DNA of 64,000 bases from Actinoalloteichus hymeniacidonis. GTDB lineage: Bacteria; Actinomycetota; Actinomycetes; Mycobacteriales; Pseudonocardiaceae. The position numbers were made by a program, and so were the translations under genes. Position 1 is the first letter of the stretch, and every line of letters starts with the position of its first letter. A model generated the notes under the pieces. It did no database searches and was not told where the DNA came from. It saw only the letters and a list, made by a program, of their open reading frames with translations. The stretch spans positions 1,736,001-1,800,000 of the forward strand of contig NZ_JACHIS010000001.1 of assembly GCF_014203365.1 (NCBI RefSeq). The letters are read 5' to 3'. This document shows positions 17,793 through 25,435 of the stretch, piece by piece.

Positions 17793-18377
17793 TTACTCAA
17801 TGCGAAGAGCCCCTTCAGCTGCGGTTGTTCCCGACACTCGGTCGCGCAGTGCCTCCAGACTCGCGGCTTTGGTGGCCAGTAGTACGAACAACCGCGCCGT
17901 GACCAGAGCGTCATACGTCGCCCGGTGCGGGTTGAGACCATCCGGCAGGCCCTCGGCCAGGTCGTATGCCTGGACCAGGTTGCCGAGTCGTTAGCTGCCC
18001 AGGCCCGACACCAATCGCCGCGCCAGCTTCAGCGTGTCGAATACCTCAGGTGATTCCCACTCGGGGAGCTTGCGGCGCAGCACACCAAGGTCGACGTGTG
18101 CGTTATGCGCGACCAGTGCGTCAGCGTTAAGGGCAGCCAGCACGTCGCTGGCGATGTCTCGGAATGACGGGGAGTCCGCAACGTCCTTGTCCGTCAAGCC
18201 ATGAATGCGCGTGGCGAAAGGTTTGATCGCGGTGGCTGGCTTCACCAGCCAGCTCAGAGGCTCCCCGACGATCCCACCAATCACCGGCACCGCAGCCAGC
18301 TCCACAAGGTCAGGCGGATGCTGGCCGTTGCCCTCGACGTCTACGACCACGAAACTCAGGCTCGTCCAGTCAGTCAT
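17793..18377 (-). pseudogene. DnaQ-like 3'-5' exonuclease interrupted by an in-frame stop
   Basis: DEDD-family exonuclease related to the DNA polymerase III epsilon fold. ExoI is intact (VVDVEGNG, Asp13 and Glu15), ExoII is in VAHNAHVDLGVLR, and ExoIII (NPHRATYDALV) lies downstream of a TAA at 17991-17993. The frame continues without any shift on both sides of the stop: LVSGLG-Ser, stop, RLGNLVQAYDLAEGLPDG. The family usually has YRLGNL here, so one TAC-to-TAA change explains it. The upstream part lacks ExoIII and should be inactive unless the stop is read through. The ATG at 18377 is preferred over GTG 18410. Confidence 0.85.
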
Positions 18378-18507
18378 CGTGCTTCTTGCCCTTCCAACCG
18401 ATTTCGGCACGCCCGTGCCGATGCTTATGGTGCGGGTGGCGTACGTCGTGAACCTGAAAACCGAGGGCTTGCTGTAGGGGTAGCAGCGGCCAGACCACGC
18501 CCGCTGC

Positions 18508-18690
18508 TCAATCCTCGATAGGCGCGTCCTTGGGCTTCCGGCGGACCGGGACCTCGTGGGTTTTCTCGTGTTCGATGCTCTCGTTGACGGTGGGGTCTTC
18601 GCGGGGGCAGTAGTAGCAGGTGCGGGAGCGGCGGTGCATGACCTCGCGGTCGGTTTCGTCGGGGCGCTTTTCCATCCAGGGTTTCAACAT
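18508..18690 (-). CDS. Small Cys-containing protein, 60 aa
   Basis: Highly charged small protein with a CYYCP motif in the middle (RRSRTCYYCPREDP), which could be half of a zinc site or a redox-active CxxC. The ATG at 18690 has a good AGGAG site nine bases upstream. It is the last of a minus-strand chain of small genes that begins at 19744. Function unknown. Confidence 0.6.
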   Translation of the reverse strand: MLKPWMEKRPDETDREVMHRRSRTCYYCPREDPTVNESIEHEKTHEVPVRRKPKDAPIED

Positions 18691-18737
18691 CGGTGGTTTC
18701 TCCTCGCCGGAGGCGTTGGGGTGTCGGGAAGGCGCGG

Positions 18738-19121
18738 TCAGGCGGCTGTTTCCGCTGTTAGGTGGGTGACGACGCGGTTCATGGCGGCGGCGAGTTCGGG
18801 GCGGTGCGCGATGTTCCAGTGCCGGACGACGGCGTCGCCTGCGGTGAGGGTGAGGGCGGCTTGCGGTCCGAGGATGCTGATGCGGAGCTTGCCGATCTGG
18901 TGTTGCCTGCCGATCACGGGGACTTCGACGGCGGAGGCGGGGCGCTCGGTGATCAGGGTCGCCAGGGCGACGCCCGCGGCACGGCGGGTGAGGGCAGCGA
19001 GTCCTCGGCCTCGGACGGCCACGGCCACCGATTTGCTGGGGCGGTCGGCGACCAACACCAGGGATTCGGGGCCGGTGGTGAGGGAGCGGACTCCCACGGT
19101 GATGACGCAGGGGATGGTCAC
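18738..19121 (-). CDS. Hypothetical protein of the small-gene chain, 127 aa
   Basis: Unknown protein rich in Val, Ala and Thr. GTG at 19121 is chosen because GGAGG lies six bases upstream and because the start overlaps the stop of the preceding 41-aa gene (GTGA). An alternative GTG eight codons upstream lacks such a site. No signal peptide; the predicted structure would be mainly beta strands (SLVLVADRPSKSVAVAVRG). It is followed by a 47-bp gap and then the 60-aa gene. Confidence 0.65.
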   Translation of the reverse strand: MTIPCVITVGVRSLTTGPESLVLVADRPSKSVAVAVRGRGLAALTRRAAGVALATLITERPASAVEVPVIGRQHQIGKLRISILGPQAALTLTAGDAVVRHWNIAHRPELAAAMNRVVTHLTAETAA

Positions 19122-19243
19122 GACTGTCCTCCGCAGGTGGGGCACGATTGGTGGGCTGTGAGGTAGGGGCGGATGCGGCGGGCGCGCAGGCGGCGCAGGG
19201 TGCCGATTCGGCGGAACGCGGGCGGCTTCGTGGTGCTGGTCAT
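19118..19243 (-). CDS. Tiny basic protein with CxxC, 41 aa
   Basis: Very basic N-terminal half (RRIGTLRRLRARRIRPYL) followed by a single CPTCGG motif at the C-terminus, like half a zinc ribbon. The ATG at 19243 overlaps the stop of the 75-aa gene upstream (ATGA), and its own stop overlaps the next start (GTGA). The exact overlaps on both sides are the best evidence that it is translated. Confidence 0.6.
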   Translation of the reverse strand: MTSTTKPPAFRRIGTLRRLRARRIRPYLTAHQSCPTCGGQS

Positions 19244-19467
19244 CGGGCTACCGCCAGGTGTCGGACGGGCGTGGGCTCGTGGTGGGCGGCGAGGCAAGCG
19301 GCGCAGGGCTGCCAGTCGTAGAAGCAGATTTGCAGCGGAGTTCGGTTCAGTGGGCGGAATGGGCTGCGGGGATCGCAGACGGGGACGACCTCGGGGCCGC
19401 AACCGTGGCGGGCATCGGCGAGGTGGGTGTCACCTCGGCCGAGGGTGCGGACATAGAAGAAGCGCAT
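19240..19467 (-). CDS. Small Cys-rich protein, 75 aa
   Basis: MRFFYVRTLGRGDTHLADAR at the start, then GCGPEVVPVCD and QPCAACLA: four Cys in CG/VCD and CAAC contexts that suggest a zinc-binding knuckle. The ATG at 19467 has GGAGA seven bases upstream. It lies partly inside the 3' end of the preceding frame (19347-19667) in another frame, and its stop overlaps the start of the 41-aa gene. Confidence 0.6.
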   Translation of the reverse strand: MRFFYVRTLGRGDTHLADARHGCGPEVVPVCDPRSPFRPLNRTPLQICFYDWQPCAACLAAHHEPTPVRHLAVAR

Positions 19468-19667
19468 GGCGAGGTCTCCGGGAAACAGGACGGACAGGGC
19501 GGGACGGGTTCGTTCGGGCCGATGCGCTTGACCATCGCCCCGCACACCGCGACGGCAACCGAGCCATAAGCCGGATCGTGGACGTGTTCCAGCCGCCGAA
19601 ACACCCCGGCATAGCGGCGAACCGGCGTTGATGTGACGGGCAACCGGCCCTCGGAGAGAACGGTCAT
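19347..19667 (-). CDS. Small hypothetical protein with CPSC motif, about 107 aa
   Basis: The ATG at 19667 overlaps the stop of the 26-aa gene (ATGA). The first 70 residues look like a real protein (RRYAGVFRRLEHVHDP, AVAVCGAMVKRIG, PPCPSCFPE, a possible zinc site). The last 35 residues are Ala/Ser/Pro-rich and overlap the 75-aa gene, so the true end may be earlier or the overlap may be genuine. Function unknown. Confidence 0.45.
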   Translation of the reverse strand: MTVLSEGRLPVTSTPVRRYAGVFRRLEHVHDPAYGSVAVAVCGAMVKRIGPNEPVPPCPSCFPETSPCASSMSAPSAEVTPTSPMPATVAAPRSSPSAIPAAHSAH

Positions 19668-19744
19668 TCGGACACCGCCCAATAGAGCTGGAGGGCGGCG
19701 TAGGTGGCGCCCATGAGGCACAGGACGATCAGAACTACGGTCAT
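19664..19744 (-). CDS. Single-helix membrane micro-protein, 26 aa
   Basis: The peptide starts MTVVLIVLCLMGATYAALQL and ends in YWAVSE: almost entirely one hydrophobic helix long enough to span the membrane. The ATG at 19744 has GGGAGC seven bases upstream and the stop overlaps the next ATG by 4 bp. It is the first gene of the minus-strand chain that faces the XRE regulator. It is short, so this rests on the ribosome site, the overlap and the composition. Confidence 0.5.
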   Translation of the reverse strand: MTVVLIVLCLMGATYAALQLYWAVSE

Positions 19745-19799
19745 GCGATCAGCTCCCGTGTGACGATTCCTGGCTGTTCCGGGTCACGAGATCGATGCT

Positions 19800-19872
19800 G
19801 ATGCCACCGTGGCATCACGGTCAAACGGTTGAAACTCTTTCACGGAGTGGCAGATCGATTACGGTGTGCCAC
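19800..19872. promoter_or_regulatory. Repeated TGCCAC/GTGGCA operator between divergent XRE and small-gene chain
   Basis: A perfect palindrome GATGCCAC-C-GTGGCATC at 19800-19816 is followed by GTGGCA at 19847-19852 and TGCCAC at 19867-19872, directly against the XRE start codon. The same half-site therefore occurs four times in the 128-bp divergent region, a likely binding site of the XRE protein. Confidence 0.6.
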
Positions 19873-20718
19873 ATGAGCCGTGTCACGAGAACACCTCGGG
19901 CCCGGGCGCTCGGGCATTCGCTCCGAACGCTTCGGGAGCAGAAGGGAATGTCAGCGCGGGAGGTAGGGCGCCGGATCGGGGTCCACTCGAACACCATCTC
20001 CCGCTACGAGAACGCCACCAAAGTGATCTCAGTGAACGAGGTCTCGGCTCTCCTGGGAGCAATGGAATGTTCACCCGAAGAGCGGAACCACGTACTCAAG
20101 TTGACCGAGGACATCGGGCGCCCCAACTGGTACGTGTCTCAATCACACATCCCTGATCAAATGTCGACGCTGATCATGTACGAGCAGGAAGCGGCAGCGA
20201 TCACTGCCGTCTCTCTTGTGCTGATACCAGGGTTGTTGCAGACACGCGACTACGCTCGTGCGGTCATCTCGCCTGTTGTTCCCGCTTCAGATCCGCTGGT
20301 TATGTCGCGCATGGGCCGTAAGGACGTTCTAGATCGCGAGAACCCAGTCCGGTTGACGGCGGTTCTCGACGAGGCTGTCCTCAGCCGCGCGGTCGGCGGA
20401 CCTGCGATCATGGCCACCCAGCTGAGGTACCTGCTTCGTCAAGTTGAGAGGGGCGTAGTTGATGTGCGTGTCCTGCCCTTCAGCGCTGGTGTGCACGCTG
20501 CAATGTCGGGGCCGTTCGACGTGCTTGAGTTCGCCGACGCCTCGCCGATCATCTACGTGGAATCATTGGCACGGGGAGAGTTCGTCGATGAGGCCGACGA
20601 TGTGAACCGCTTCCTGGCAACGCGGGATACCGTCATCGGTGCTGCGATGAACACTGCCGATTCTGCTGCGCTCATCGCCGCTCGTGCAGAACTTCACGCT
20701 GAGAGCGAGGCATCGTGA
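19873..20718 (+). CDS. XRE-family regulator with DUF5753 domain
   Basis: A 281-aa regulator of the actinomycete type that pairs with DUF397 proteins. The helix-turn-helix spans about residues 12-65 (LREQKGMSAREVGRRIGVHS, ISRYENA), and the remaining part is the DUF5753 domain (LVLIPGLLQTRDYARAVI, MSGPFDVLEF). The ATG at 19873 is chosen over the in-frame ATG at 19795 because the protein then starts at the usual distance from the HTH. It overlaps the DUF397 gene by 4 bp and probably binds the operator just upstream. Confidence 0.9.
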   Translation: MSRVTRTPRARALGHSLRTLREQKGMSAREVGRRIGVHSNTISRYENATKVISVNEVSALLGAMECSPEERNHVLKLTEDIGRPNWYVSQSHIPDQMSTLIMYEQEAAAITAVSLVLIPGLLQTRDYARAVISPVVPASDPLVMSRMGRKDVLDRENPVRLTAVLDEAVLSRAVGGPAIMATQLRYLLRQVERGVVDVRVLPFSAGVHAAMSGPFDVLEFADASPIIYVESLARGEFVDEADDVNRFLATRDTVIGAAMNTADSAALIAARAELHAESEAS

Positions 20719-20906
20719 CGTTACACCTGAAGGGTTGGCGCAAGAGCACCTACAGCGGAGCGCAAGGCGGCTGTGTCGAGGTAGGACATTGCGCTGACAT
20801 CGTTGGCATCCGCGACACCAAGAACCGTGATGGCGGAACGCTGATCGTCGACCGAGCGGTGTTCGGGGCCTTGCTGTCCTTAGTCAAGGCGGACAGTCTG
20901 AGATAG
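20715..20906 (+). CDS. DUF397 protein, 63 aa
   Basis: Partner of the XRE protein. The DUF397 pattern is clear: GWRKSTYSGAQGGCVEVG, then VGIRDTKNRDGGTLIVDRAV, then a C-terminal helix. The GTG start overlaps the XRE stop (GTGA). DUF397 proteins such as the WhiJ/BldB group act with their cognate XRE protein in development and antibiotic control; some behave like toxin and antitoxin partners. Confidence 0.9.
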   Translation: MTLHLKGWRKSTYSGAQGGCVEVGHCADIVGIRDTKNRDGGTLIVDRAVFGALLSLVKADSLR

Positions 20907-20954
20907 CTGACGGCAGCAGCCCCGGCCGCCGCACCATCGACGAATCGAGGCACG

Positions 20955-21152
20955 ATGACGTTGCATCTCACGCCGGATCGTTGGTGGACCTCCACTCGGA
21001 CAGCCCAACTGGGAGCCTGCGTCGAGATCGGCGTAGGAGTTGGTGTCATCGGCATCCGCGATACCAAGGACCGCGATGGCGGGACGCTGCTTGTCGACCG
21101 TGCGGTCTTCGGCGCGTTCGTGGCCTCGATCAAGGCCGATCGGCTCGATTGA
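20955..21152 (+). CDS. Second DUF397 protein, 65 aa
   Basis: Paralogue of the preceding gene with the same core (IGIRDTKDRDGGTLLVDRAV) but a diverged N-terminus (DRWWTSTRTAQLGACVEIG). ATG at 20955, 48 bp after the first DUF397 gene; a terminator follows. The duplicated partner beside a single XRE gene suggests competing or stacked specificity. Confidence 0.88.
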   Translation: MTLHLTPDRWWTSTRTAQLGACVEIGVGVGVIGIRDTKDRDGGTLLVDRAVFGAFVASIKADRLD

Positions 21153-21173
21153 CCTGGTAGCAAGGCACACCGT

Positions 21174-21209
21174 CAGCGGCTCCGTCGCCTCCGGGTGGCG
21201 GAGCCGCTG
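21174..21209. terminator. Terminator between DUF397 and CGNR genes
   Basis: Perfect 11-bp inverted repeat (CAGCGGCTCCG and complement) with a 14-nt loop, between two convergent genes. Confidence 0.8.
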
Positions 21210-21240
21210 TGTTCTGCCGAACCAGGCTCACCCGGTCGAC

Positions 21241-21750
21241 TCATTCCGCCGAAGCAGCCCCGCGACTGCGTTCGTAGTGCCGTCTGGCCTTCATTCGGTT
21301 GCCGCAGGTCGCCATCGAGCACCAACGGGCCTTGTTGGGTTTGCTGCGGTCCAACAGGAACAGTCGGCATTCCTCGTTGCCGCACGGGCGTAGTCGTCTG
21401 GGAAGGTTCTCGGTCACCCATGCCCAGACCAGCACCACCCGCGCCGACAACCGCGCGTCCGGTTCGGTGACGAGTTCCCAGCTCAGGCCATCTTCACTCA
21501 ACCTCGGCCGTTGATAGGTGCCGTCCAGGGTTTCGGCGAGCACGGTCGCTGGCGCCTCGCCCAGTACGACTCGGGTCAGCTCGGCGCGAAGGTGTCGCAG
21601 GTTCTCCGCCTCGCGCGGTGTTCCGGTGCCGCCGTGCGCCGTCGACCATTCGCGCGCCGCCCGATCGTCCGACAGCGCATCGTGTTCGACGCCGTCCTTG
21701 ATGGGGCGGGAGTTGAGCAGCGCCAGCAGTAGTTCGGTGTCCTCGACCAT
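21241..21750 (-). CDS. CGNR zinc-finger regulator
   Basis: A 169-aa protein of the ABATE/CGNR family of actinomycete transcription factors. The N-terminal half is the stress-sensor-like ABATE region; the C-terminal zinc finger has the conserved CGNEECRLFLLDRS and ARWCSMATCGNRMKARRHY, with four Cys as ligands. The ATG at 21750 is preferred over TTG 21756. It is divergent from the hydrolase at 21850, and the shared region holds a duplicated operator, so it probably represses itself and the hydrolase. Confidence 0.9.
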   Translation of the reverse strand: MVEDTELLLALLNSRPIKDGVEHDALSDDRAAREWSTAHGGTGTPREAENLRHLRAELTRVVLGEAPATVLAETLDGTYQRPRLSEDGLSWELVTEPDARLSARVVLVWAWVTENLPRRLRPCGNEECRLFLLDRSKPNKARWCSMATCGNRMKARRHYERSRGAASAE

Positions 21751-21757
21751 CGTCAAC

Positions 21758-21848
21758 CTAACCAGTAAGAGTCGTTGACAAGGTTAGCACGAGCGGTCTA
21801 CGGTCGACCGCATCAAAGCTAACCGATAAAAACATGCAAAGGGGTTAG
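21758..21848. promoter_or_regulatory. Duplicated 30-bp operator and promoter between CGNR regulator and hydrolase
   Basis: CTAACC-N18-GGTTAG occurs twice with the same spacing, at 21758-21787 and 21819-21848. A plausible plus-strand promoter TTGACA (21775-21780), 18 bp, TACGGT (21799-21804) overlaps the first copy. The second copy covers the ribosome site of the hydrolase gene. This layout fits repression of both genes. Confidence 0.7.
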
Positions 21849-21849
21849 A

Positions 21850-22716
21850 ATGGCTGAGGTTCATTATCGGACCGCGACCGTCGCAGGTCATCGAGTCTTC
21901 TACCGGGAGGCCGGGCCGAGTCAGGCGCCGACCGTGGTGCTGTTGCACGGCTATCCGACCAGCTCACACATGTTCCGCGAACTCATCCCCGCCTTGGCCG
22001 ACCGCTATCACGTCATCGCCCCGGATCTCCTCGGCTTCGGCCAGTCCGACGCCCCCTCGGTCGACGAATTCGACTACAGCTTCGACGCGCTCGCCGATGT
22101 CACCGCTGAGCTGCTGGACACACTCGGCATCACGAAGTTTGCGATGTACGTGCAGGACTACGGCGCCCCCATCGGTTGGCGGCTCGCGCTGAACGCGCCC
22201 GAGCGCATCACCGCGATCATCAGCCAGAGCGGCAACGCCTACGAAGCCGGTTTCGTCGAGCCGTTCTGGGCGCCGATCTGGGCCTACGCGGCCGATCCCA
22301 GCCCCAGCAACGAGGCCGCGCTGCGTGGCGCCCTCGGCCTGGATGCGATCCGGTGGCAATACCTGCACGGCGTCGCCGATCCCAGCCTGGTCAGCCCCGA
22401 CACCTGGACCCACGACCACGCCCTGATCCAACGACCCGGCAACGACGCGATCCAACTGCGTCTGTTCCGCGACTACATCACCAACGTCGCCGGCTACCCG
22501 CGCCTGCACGAATACTTCCGCGAGAGCCAGGTGCCACTGCTGGCCGTCTGGGGCGCCAACGACGAGATCTTCGGCCCCGACGGCGCCCGCGCCTTCGCCG
22601 GAGACCTCCCGGACGCCGAGATCCACCTGCTCGACGCGGGACACTTCGCCCTCGAATCCGACTTCGACACCGTCACCGGCTACATCCGAGGATTCCTCGG
22701 GCGAGTACTCGAATAG
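21850..22716 (+). CDS. Alpha/beta hydrolase, haloalkane dehalogenase-like
   Basis: A 288-aa hydrolase. The oxyanion region is VVLLHGYPTSSHMF; the nucleophile position is Asp103 in YVQDYGAPIG, as in haloalkane dehalogenases and some fluoroacetate dehalogenases rather than esterases; the acid is in WGANDEIFGPDG and the base His in LDAGHFALE. The substrate is unknown. GGGGTTAG immediately before the ATG serves as both ribosome site and operator half-site. It is controlled, by inference, by the divergent CGNR regulator. Confidence 0.9.
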   Translation: MAEVHYRTATVAGHRVFYREAGPSQAPTVVLLHGYPTSSHMFRELIPALADRYHVIAPDLLGFGQSDAPSVDEFDYSFDALADVTAELLDTLGITKFAMYVQDYGAPIGWRLALNAPERITAIISQSGNAYEAGFVEPFWAPIWAYAADPSPSNEAALRGALGLDAIRWQYLHGVADPSLVSPDTWTHDHALIQRPGNDAIQLRLFRDYITNVAGYPRLHEYFRESQVPLLAVWGANDEIFGPDGARAFAGDLPDAEIHLLDAGHFALESDFDTVTGYIRGFLGRVLE

Positions 22717-22740
22717 GCGTCGGACCAACGAAACACCGTG

Positions 22741-22777
22741 GACCGGCGCCGATGTGGTCAGCCCATCGGCGCCGGTC
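22741..22777. terminator. Bidirectional terminator
   Basis: Perfect 14-bp inverted repeat (GACCGGCGCCGATG and complement), 9-nt loop, between convergent hydrolase and esterase genes. Confidence 0.85.
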
Positions 22778-22842
22778 GTGGTGGCTGAGCCAGTGGAAAT
22801 CCCTCCGCGGTGGGCTTCCCCGCTGTCCCCGGTGATCAACAC

Positions 22843-23697
22843 CTACCGGGCACGGCAGGTCCTGAGGTAGCTGAGGAACGAAGCCGATAGGCCGGTCACG
22901 TGCGTTTCGCGCAGGACTGCGCTGGTGACGGCTCCGCTACGGGAGCCGAGGCGGTGCAGGAGGGTGGCCGTGTTCTTCGTCATGCTTTGGTAGATCGGCA
23001 GCTCCCCGAGGAGTTCTTGCTCGTTGAGGGTCACGTGGAGCTTGGCGGCCTGCCGACTGTCACCCATCTCGCGGAGCTGAGCGAAGACCTGACTGTCCGC
23101 ACTGGCAACGCCGGGACTGCCCGCTCCGATGCTCTCGAAGAGTGTGCAGCCGCTGAGCCAGGTGTAGAGACTGAAGAGCCCGCCGTAGGAGTAGCCGAAC
23201 AGGCCGTGACCGGTCGGGGCGGTGTCGTAGTCGCGTTCGATCCTCGGGTGCAGTTCCGTGGTGAGGAAGCTCAGGAAGGCATCGGCGTGGGTGTCGCGCA
23301 ATGCGGCGAGGTAGGCATCGGATTCCTCGCGCGTCCTGGCACCCGATTGGAATCCCAGCTCCACGGCGTCGATGAACTCCTGGGCGACGGGCTCGCCAGG
23401 TGGCACGAGGTCCCTGTTGCGCAGTCGATCCCAGTGCTGTGCTTCCTCGCCTGCGTAGCCGACGCTGACCTGGATATAGGGCTGGAGCGGGCCCATGGGG
23501 TCCAGCTGGGTGACGATGAGTGGAGCCGTCATGCCCACGGCGAAGTTGCCGTCGAGCACATAGACGGCAGGCGTTCTCGTCGCGGCGGGATCGTAGCCCG
23601 GTGGCGTGGTGACCCAGATGCCGTAGTCATGCCCGCCGCTGGAACGCATTTCGAAGTAGTCGGTGTTGGCGAGGCAGCCCTGCCACATCGTGCTCAT
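22843..23697 (-). CDS. Putative esterase of the enterochelin-esterase-like fold
   Basis: A 284-aa alpha/beta hydrolase resembling the esterase D/Fes group: VWVTTPPGYDP-like start (GIWVTTPPGYDP), AVYVLDGNF, then the nucleophile Ser170 in GLFGYSYGGLFSLY and a conserved GAGSPG. The likely His is in RETHVTG near the C-terminus. There is no signal peptide, so it acts inside the cell. The ATG at 23697 has AAGGA upstream. It is divergent from a TetR-family regulator, which probably controls it. Confidence 0.8.
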   Translation of the reverse strand: MSTMWQGCLANTDYFEMRSSGGHDYGIWVTTPPGYDPAATRTPAVYVLDGNFAVGMTAPLIVTQLDPMGPLQPYIQVSVGYAGEEAQHWDRLRNRDLVPPGEPVAQEFIDAVELGFQSGARTREESDAYLAALRDTHADAFLSFLTTELHPRIERDYDTAPTGHGLFGYSYGGLFSLYTWLSGCTLFESIGAGSPGVASADSQVFAQLREMGDSRQAAKLHVTLNEQELLGELPIYQSMTKNTATLLHRLGSRSGAVTSAVLRETHVTGLSASFLSYLRTCRAR

Positions 23698-23981
23698 CGG
23701 AGGTCCTTCTCAATTCGGCCGGCCTGGAGAACCAGGACGGGATCGGCGAACGGTTGCGGGTCCTCGCGCGGGTTGCCTTCGCGGAGCACGGGGTCTGCCT
23801 GCCGGGAGCGCTGACCTTCCCCTCGCCGGCGAGGCCGGGGGTCGACCAGGCTCGTCGACGACCGCCGCGCCGACTACCTGAGCAGGTCCCACGGTTGTTC
23901 CCTTCACCGTTGCGAGCCTGCTGCGACCATGGGCGACGCAACCCGGCACGCAGCTTCTTTTCCAATGGATAAACTTCGGGA

Positions 23982-24578
23982 GTGGTCTTGTCAAGCGCAG
24001 AACGCAGAGGCGATGCACGCGAGCGTCTGCTGGCTCGGCTTCTCGACGCCTTCGATCAGGCGCTTCCCGCGCCGGAGGTGTCGCTCCGCGAGATCGCCGC
24101 CCGCGCCGAGACCAGCCATGCTCTGCTGCGATATCACTTCGGCTCGCTCCCGGGTGTCCTGGCAGCCATGCTCGAAGCGCAGCGAGCTCGGGACAACGAG
24201 GCGCTTCTCGAGACCGCTCAGCAGGGCACCTTCGACGACCTCGTCATGGCGATCTGGCGGACCTACACCCGTCCGGAACAGCTATCGCGGGTCCGAGGCT
24301 ATTTTCACGTCGTGGGACTGGCCGCGTACCGCCCCGCGGACTTTCGTGAGTTCATCGACTCGAACGACGACCTGACCAGGATGCTGGCCTCGCTCGCGGA
24401 ACGCGAGGGGCTCGACACCGAGGAAGCGCTGACCCTCGCCACCGTCACCATTGCCGCGATTCGTGGCCTGCTCCTACAGGAGATTCTGACTCCAGCAGTC
24501 CAGCCGGAGGACGCGGTCGCCTTGATCCTGCGCATGAGCCAGGGTCGATCCGTTGCGCGGACGCGTTCGGAGCCGTGA
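23982..24578 (+). CDS. TetR-family regulator
   Basis: A 198-aa regulator with an N-terminal TetR helix-turn-helix (SLREIAARAETSHALLRYHF) in which the third helix ends LRYHFGS, close to the family pattern. The C-terminal ligand domain is helical and unremarkable. GTG start at 23982. It is divergent from the esterase gene with 284 bp between them; no strong palindrome was found, so the target is a guess. Confidence 0.85.
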   Translation: MVLSSAERRGDARERLLARLLDAFDQALPAPEVSLREIAARAETSHALLRYHFGSLPGVLAAMLEAQRARDNEALLETAQQGTFDDLVMAIWRTYTRPEQLSRVRGYFHVVGLAAYRPADFREFIDSNDDLTRMLASLAEREGLDTEEALTLATVTIAAIRGLLLQEILTPAVQPEDAVALILRMSQGRSVARTRSEP

Positions 24579-24719
24579 ATAGGGGGATTCCTTGTGCCAT
24601 TCCGTGAGCCCTCGTGTGGTGACAGCCGAGGCTTCCGCTAGAACCGCAGCGGCGATCGTCCCGAATCCGCCGGCCGGTCGGCCGAGACGCTGATATCGCT
24701 GTGAACGAAGGAGAAATCC

Positions 24720-25019
24720 ATGCGTCCGATGCCTCGCCCCGCCGAATACGGGCAGTGGGACGAGTTGCCGGACGTCCCCGAGGTCCCGACGTCCCGAATG
24801 GGCGATCTTGCGGTACTCGACGTCCGGGAACGACTGATCCGGCTGATCGACCGGCGGCGGTCCGAGGACGCGCGCATCGCCGAGTTGGAACAGCAGTGGC
24901 GGGAGCGCGGCGGTGTCGGCGAGAGCCCGTACGAGGTGTCCCGGCAATGGGTTCGACGGCAGACCACCGAGGGCGCCCTGATGTTGGCGGGCATCCTCGA
25001 CCGACTCCTGCGCAGCTGA
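24720..25019 (+). CDS. Hypothetical helical protein, 99 aa
   Basis: A strong AAGGAGA site lies before the ATG. The sequence has a Pro-rich N-terminus and then a likely coiled coil (LIRLIDRRRSEDARIAELEQ) and a second helix with RRQTTEGALMLAGILDRLL. No known family recognised. Confidence 0.65.
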   Translation: MRPMPRPAEYGQWDELPDVPEVPTSRMGDLAVLDVRERLIRLIDRRRSEDARIAELEQQWRERGGVGESPYEVSRQWVRRQTTEGALMLAGILDRLLRS

Positions 25020-25075
25020 TGAGCGCGACCCCCTTGAAAGCCGAGGAAGGCCATGCATCAACGGGGCACAGGTGG

Positions 25076-25420
25076 TTATCGAATAATGCACGTCCCCTTG
25101 GTGATGCTGCCGTCGGCACGATAATCAACCGCGCTTACGACCGGAGAACCTTGGACGATCCGTGCCGCCAGCACCTTGCCCTTCTCGATCCAGGCACGTT
25201 CGGCCTCGGGTGACGAGAAATCGGACTCTCTTGGGTCAGCAGAGTTGTAGATGCTCTGAAATTCGTTGTCCCAGTCGGTGATTTGCGAGATGAGCTCATC
25301 GTTGAGTTTCAAAAATTCACCGGCATCATCTATATCATGATTAGTCCCTGATTCGTGTGCGTCCCCGGCATCGTAGTAAAACGGTCCCTGCGTGAAGCCG
25401 GCAAGCATTGATATCATCAT
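25076..25420 (-). CDS. Probable immunity protein for the adjacent toxin, 114 aa
   Basis: Small acidic protein (many Asp and Glu) without recognised domain, starting 15 bp after the toxin gene with AAAGG ahead of the ATG. Small, acidic genes directly downstream of a polymorphic-toxin domain are usually immunity proteins that bind and block it. Base composition is clearly lower in GC than the neighbours, like the toxin C-terminus, suggesting both arrived together. The function rests on position only. Confidence 0.6.
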   Translation of the reverse strand: MMISMLAGFTQGPFYYDAGDAHESGTNHDIDDAGEFLKLNDELISQITDWDNEFQSIYNSADPRESDFSSPEAERAWIEKGKVLAARIVQGSPVVSAVDYRADGSITKGTCIIR

Positions 25421-25435
25421 GTGGTTTAGCCTTTG

